Assembly (NCBI GenBank): GCA_018657375.1
Contig: JABHXI010000073.1
Coordinates: forward strand, 1 to 8,562
DNA: 8,562 nucleotides
DNA from: Candidatus Nitrosopumilus sp.
GTDB lineage: Archaea > Thermoproteota > Nitrososphaeria > Nitrososphaerales > Nitrosopumilaceae
Direction: 5' to 3'
Under the pieces are notes generated by a model, which saw nothing but the letters and a program-made list of their open reading frames with translations, was not told the origin of the DNA and did not search any database. This document shows, piece after piece, positions 6,236 to 8,562 of this stretch. A program made the translations under genes and the position numbers. Numbering within the stretch: the stretch's first letter is position 1; each line of letters starts with the position of its first letter.

Positions 6236-7213
6236 TTGTTGACTGAAATATTAAAAATCGAACATTTAAAAAAATATTTTACAAAAAAGAGAATATTTAG
6301 TTCAGCGGGGTCTAGTGTAAAAGCAGTAGATGACGTATCATTTTCAATTAAAAAAGGCGAAGTATTTGTTTTAGCAGGAGAATCAGGATCAGGAAAATCA
6401 ACAATTGCAAAATTAATTTTAAAATCAATTCAGGCAGATTCAGGTAAAATTATTTTTGAAAATCAAGAAATTGATAATGAAAACATAAACATAAAAAAAA
6501 TTAGGATGAATTGTCAAATGATTCACCAAGATCCATATGACTCAATTAATCCCAGAATGAAAATAGAAGACATAGTACTAGAGCCACTTGAAATCCACAA
6601 TATCGGAAATAAGAAAGAAAGGAACAGAAGAATGATCGAAGTTTTGCAAGAAGTTAAACTAGAGCCTGCCAAAGAAATTTCTAAAAAATATCCACATATG
6701 TTGTCAGGAGGTCAAAGACAAAGAGTGGTATTGGCAAGAGCATTAGCATTGAAACCAAAAATAATACTAGCAGATGAACCAGTTTCAATGCTAGATGTGT
6801 CAATTAGAGCTGAAATGCTAGAATTAATGAAGGAATTACAGAAAAAATACAATATTTCATTTATTTACATCACTCATGATTTAGCAACTGCAAAATATTT
6901 TGGTCAAAGAATCGGAATTTTGTACTTAGGAAAAATAGTAGAAACAGGTCCAATTGAGGAAGTGTTAGAAAATCCAAGACATCCATACACTCAAGCACTA
7001 ATAGATGCTATTTCAGAACCAAATCCAAATAATTTAAACATAAAAAAAGAAATCAGAATTAAAGATCCTCCAGATGCAGATGAGTTTGAAGGGTGTAGAT
7101 TCAAACCAAGGTGCACGTATGCAATTGAAAAGTGTTGCAAAGAACCAGATTTAGAAAAAGTTGAGGGCGATCATTATTCTGCGTGTCACATTAAATTAGA
7201 ACAATCTGAGTGA
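6236..7213 (+). CDS. Oligopeptide/dipeptide-type ABC transporter ATP-binding protein (OppF/DppF family)
   Basis: Cytoplasmic ATPase subunit of a peptide/nickel-type ABC importer. Seen: Walker A GESGSGKST (residues 48-56), Q-loop Gln98 in IHQDPYDSINPR, signature LSGGQRQR (156-163), Walker B IILADEP (176-182), H-loop His214 in THD, and the C-terminal oligo_HPY segment GCRFKPRC (286-293) with cysteines 287, 293, 300, 301 and 317. Such C-terminal cysteines hold a [4Fe-4S] cluster in a mycobacterial OppD structure, and the same is possible here. Length 325 is normal for OppF/DppF. The start is TTG directly after an in-frame TAA; a second TTG follows at once, so the true start may be 6239. No permease, solute-binding protein or second ATPase is nearby, so it must work with subunits coded elsewhere. 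The transported substrate is unknown. Confidence 0.92.
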   Translation: MLTEILKIEHLKKYFTKKRIFSSAGSSVKAVDDVSFSIKKGEVFVLAGESGSGKSTIAKLILKSIQADSGKIIFENQEIDNENINIKKIRMNCQMIHQDPYDSINPRMKIEDIVLEPLEIHNIGNKKERNRRMIEVLQEVKLEPAKEISKKYPHMLSGGQRQRVVLARALALKPKIILADEPVSMLDVSIRAEMLELMKELQKKYNISFIYITHDLATAKYFGQRIGILYLGKIVETGPIEEVLENPRHPYTQALIDAISEPNPNNLNIKKEIRIKDPPDADEFEGCRFKPRCTYAIEKCCKEPDLEKVEGDHYSACHIKLEQSE

Positions 7214-7354
7214 TCTTCCTACCAAAATAGCAAGGTCTTCATCTAAGGATAAATCAACAATTGTAACATCATAAGAATTAAAAAGCGTGATTGAAAGATG
7301 GCGAAATCTTCCAACCACTAAAAAATTGAAAGAAATTGCAGAATACAATTTCAT
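7196..7354 (-). CDS. Possible small gene, 52 residues, unknown function
   Basis: An open frame on the minus strand runs from an ATG at 7354 to a TAA at 7196 and encodes 52 residues: MKLYSAISFNFLVVGRFR at the start, then a YDVTIVDLSLDEDLAILVG block and the end RSLRLF. It fills most of the otherwise empty gap between the ABC gene and the winged-helix-like gene, and overlaps the last 18 bases of the ABC gene. The best TATA-like box of the window, minus-strand GATTTATATGTC at 7385-7396, sits about 36 bases before the ATG, which would give a leader of roughly 10 bases. The residue mix looks protein-like (a VTIVDLSLDEDLAIL strand-helix pattern with hydrophobic periodicity), but I recognise no family. 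It could instead be a chance frame in a convergent spacer. Confidence 0.45.
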   Translation of the reverse strand: MKLYSAISFNFLVVGRFRHLSITLFNSYDVTIVDLSLDEDLAILVGRSLRLF

Positions 7355-7384
7355 TTCAAAATTCTAAATACGCTACTTATTTTA

Positions 7385-7396
7385 GACATATAAATC
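7385..7396 (-). promoter_or_regulatory. Strong TATA box before the 52-residue ORF
   Basis: The minus strand reads GATTTATATGTC, close to the archaeal TTTATATA consensus. It lies just after the stop of the winged-helix-like gene and about 36 bases before the ATG at 7354, so the predicted RNA start is near 7364. It argues that something on the minus strand is transcribed here, either the small gene or a non-coding RNA. Confidence 0.5.
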
Positions 7397-7408
7397 TCAG
7401 AAATGAAA

Positions 7409-7963
7409 TTAAACCTTGAAAGGTTGTAGTTTGTGAGTGTGGTTTTGAAATCGTTCCATGATTAATTTTTCATTTTTTAATACTTCTAAATCTTTCAACA
7501 CATCATCAATAAATTTTTGAATGCGGTGTACTCGTTTGTTTCCAACAGTGTAAGGTAAAAGTTTCAATGTTTGCTGATACTTTACTCGGGTCATGAGCAT
7601 AAACGGCCTATCTAATAATTCAGTTTGAACATAGTCTAACAACACCTCTCCTTTTCTTGTCAATATTCCAATTTTTGTTGCGATAGAATAATTCAAATGT
7701 TTCATTTCTTTTTTTGCAATTTCTTTATTCAAATCAAATGTAGCCATCATTACATCAAATTGATTATTACTGGGAGCCTTATCGATTCTTCTATACTGAA
7801 TTATGTAGCCATCTGTTTTAGTTTCCAGGTAACCCAAATCCAACAGCTCCTTTATTGCAGGGATTATTCCAGATTTACTCCCATGTACGAGCCTACAAAG
7901 ATCATTTGTGTTAATCCATTCAGCAGTAAAAGCCAAAATTCTATCATCGTATGTTCCTGTCAA
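7409..7963 (-). CDS. Winged-helix-like protein downstream of smc, unknown function
   Basis: I do not recognise a named family. The first 60 or so residues look like a winged helix-turn-helix: helix ILAFTAEW, then NTNDLCRLVHGS, the likely recognition helix IIPAIKELLDLGYLE (33-47) and a wing strand TDGYIIQYRRI (50-60). The middle (75-115) includes LTRKGEVLLDYV, which resembles the end of another helix-turn-helix, and the C-terminus (145-175) is helical and rich in Lys/Glu. There is no signal peptide or membrane segment. The start given is TTG; an in-frame TAA lies eight codons upstream and no ATG lies between. The gene follows smc by 37 bases on the same strand. ScpB, the usual SMC partner, is also a small winged-helix protein, but I see no clear ScpB or ScpA signature, so a condensin role is only a suggestion. 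It could be a transcription regulator. Confidence 0.7.
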   Translation of the reverse strand: MTGTYDDRILAFTAEWINTNDLCRLVHGSKSGIIPAIKELLDLGYLETKTDGYIIQYRRIDKAPSNNQFDVMMATFDLNKEIAKKEMKHLNYSIATKIGILTRKGEVLLDYVQTELLDRPFMLMTRVKYQQTLKLLPYTVGNKRVHRIQKFIDDVLKDLEVLKNEKLIMERFQNHTHKLQPFKV

Positions 7964-7986
7964 GAGGTATTCTTTAGAAGACCATT

Positions 7987-7998
7987 ACTATATTAGCT
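7987..7998 (-). promoter_or_regulatory. Possible TATA-like box for the winged-helix-like gene
   Basis: The minus strand reads AGCTAATATAGT, centred about 29 bases before the TTG at 7963, between it and the smc stop. If real, the gene has its own leaderless transcript as well as possible read-through from smc. Confidence 0.35.
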
Positions 7999-8000
7999 TA

Positions 8001-8562
8001 CTAGCTTGATTTTACAGAAGGCATTCGTTTATCTTTATACGTAACAACGTGTGAAACGCCATTTTTTGGAAAAACGCCATAAATTAATTTTGCTTTTTGA
8101 ATTACAGAGTCTTTTAAGGACACCATGATAAATTGACTTTCTTTAGATCTTTCTTCCAATATATTAGAAAGTCTTTCGGCATTTGGTGCATCAAGGTGAG
8201 CATCAACTTCATCAAACAAATAGAATGGAGAAGGTTTGAGTTTTTGTAATGCAAGCACAAACACAATGGCAGCAAGTGTTTTTTCACCTCCACTAATTGA
8301 AGTGGACTCTCTTTTTGGCTTATTGGGAAATTGGATTAGATATGAAATTCCAGAATTAAATATGTCGTCCTCATTTTGTAACTCCAACCAAGCATGACCG
8401 CCAGTCATTTTATTAAAAATCAATCGAATTTCTTTATCGACTTTATCAAATGCATCAAGGAACGTTTGTCGCTTGTCTCTCTCAATGTCTTCAATAAATT
8501 TAACAATTGAATTTCTTTCTTCTTCTAGAGAATTCTTTCTAGTAGACATAGATCTATAGCCA
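8001..8562 (-). CDS. smc: Chromosome segregation protein SMC, C-terminal part (cut by window edge)
   Basis: C-terminal ATPase half of an SMC protein, the coiled-coil ATPase that organises and segregates chromosomes. The frame stays open through the window edge at 8562; an ATG at 8549 is internal, because the residues before and after it (GYRSM, then LEEERNSIVKFIEDIE) match the usual end of the SMC coiled coil. Seen: the transition to the head domain at DKRQTFLDAFDKVD, the signature SISGGEK (8280-8300), Walker B with D-loop FYLFDEVDAHLD (around 8190-8222), and the segment FIMVSLKDSV that carries the switch region. About 186 residues are present of roughly 1,150-1,200 expected; the N-terminal Walker A, hinge and most coiled coil lie beyond the edge. 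The signature has Ile where Leu is common (S-I-SGGEK rather than LSGGE), a mild variant. Confidence 0.93.
   Translation of the reverse strand, partial: GYRSMSTRKNSLEEERNSIVKFIEDIERDKRQTFLDAFDKVDKEIRLIFNKMTGGHAWLELQNEDDIFNSGISYLIQFPNKPKRESTSISGGEKTLAAIVFVLALQKLKPSPFYLFDEVDAHLDAPNAERLSNILEERSKESQFIMVSLKDSVIQKAKLIYGVFPKNGVSHVVTYKDKRMPSVKSS

Noticed and set aside
7214..7366. Plus-strand frame after the ABC stop encoding a Lys-rich peptide with one in-frame stop at its middle, possible gene remnant
   Set aside because: It is the antisense of the 52-residue minus-strand frame, is interrupted, and lacks a start with promoter; the minus-strand reading is better supported.
7697..7996. 99-residue plus-strand frame opposite the winged-helix-like gene
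   Set aside because: Phe/Ile/Ser-rich translation typical of a shadow of an AT-rich gene; the minus-strand frame has clearer protein character and context.
1..8562. CRISPR arrays, tRNA or rRNA genes, insertion sequences, attachment sites
   Set aside because: No regularly spaced repeats, no GC-richer cloverleaf-like stretches, no transposase or integrase frames, and no terminal inverted repeats were seen.

Overview
The window comes from a low-GC archaeon, most likely a marine ammonia-oxidising Nitrososphaerota (Thaumarchaeota) of the Nitrosopumilus type. This is inferred from gene content: an archaeal CofE F420 ligase, an archaeal/eukaryotic-type prolyl-tRNA synthetase with a zinc tail, an archaeal SMC, promoters made of TATA-like boxes 22-36 bases before the start codon, and no Shine-Dalgarno sequences. 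Six of the nine genes with both ends in the window can only start at TTG.

Layout. Bases 1-1817 are on the minus strand and are transcribed right to left: a SerB-like HAD phosphatase, then CofE, then a TusA-family sulfur carrier. Bases 1969-5124 are on the plus strand: a small four-cysteine protein, ProS, and an EgtB-type sulfoxide synthase. The EgtD histidine methyltransferase (5121-6143, minus) converges on EgtB so tightly that the two stop codons share a TTAA palindrome. EgtD diverges from an orphan OppF/DppF-type ABC ATPase (6236-7213, plus) across a 92-bp promoter region that holds a near-perfect palindrome. The right end is on the minus strand: the C-terminal end of SMC (cut by the window edge), an unrecognised winged-helix-like protein, and a possible 52-residue small gene that has the best TATA box in the window.

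How the genes fit together. EgtD (histidine to hercynine) and EgtB (oxygen-dependent C-S bond formation) are two core steps of ergothioneine synthesis. No EgtA, EgtC or EgtE is visible here, so a short cysteine-using pathway is possible but not shown. TusA, CofE, the phosphatase and ProS are housekeeping or cofactor functions with no clear link to that pathway. The points most worth following are the archaeal egtB/egtD pair, the palindrome between egtD and the transporter ATPase, the DxE catalytic motif in the phosphatase, and the unlisted small gene.
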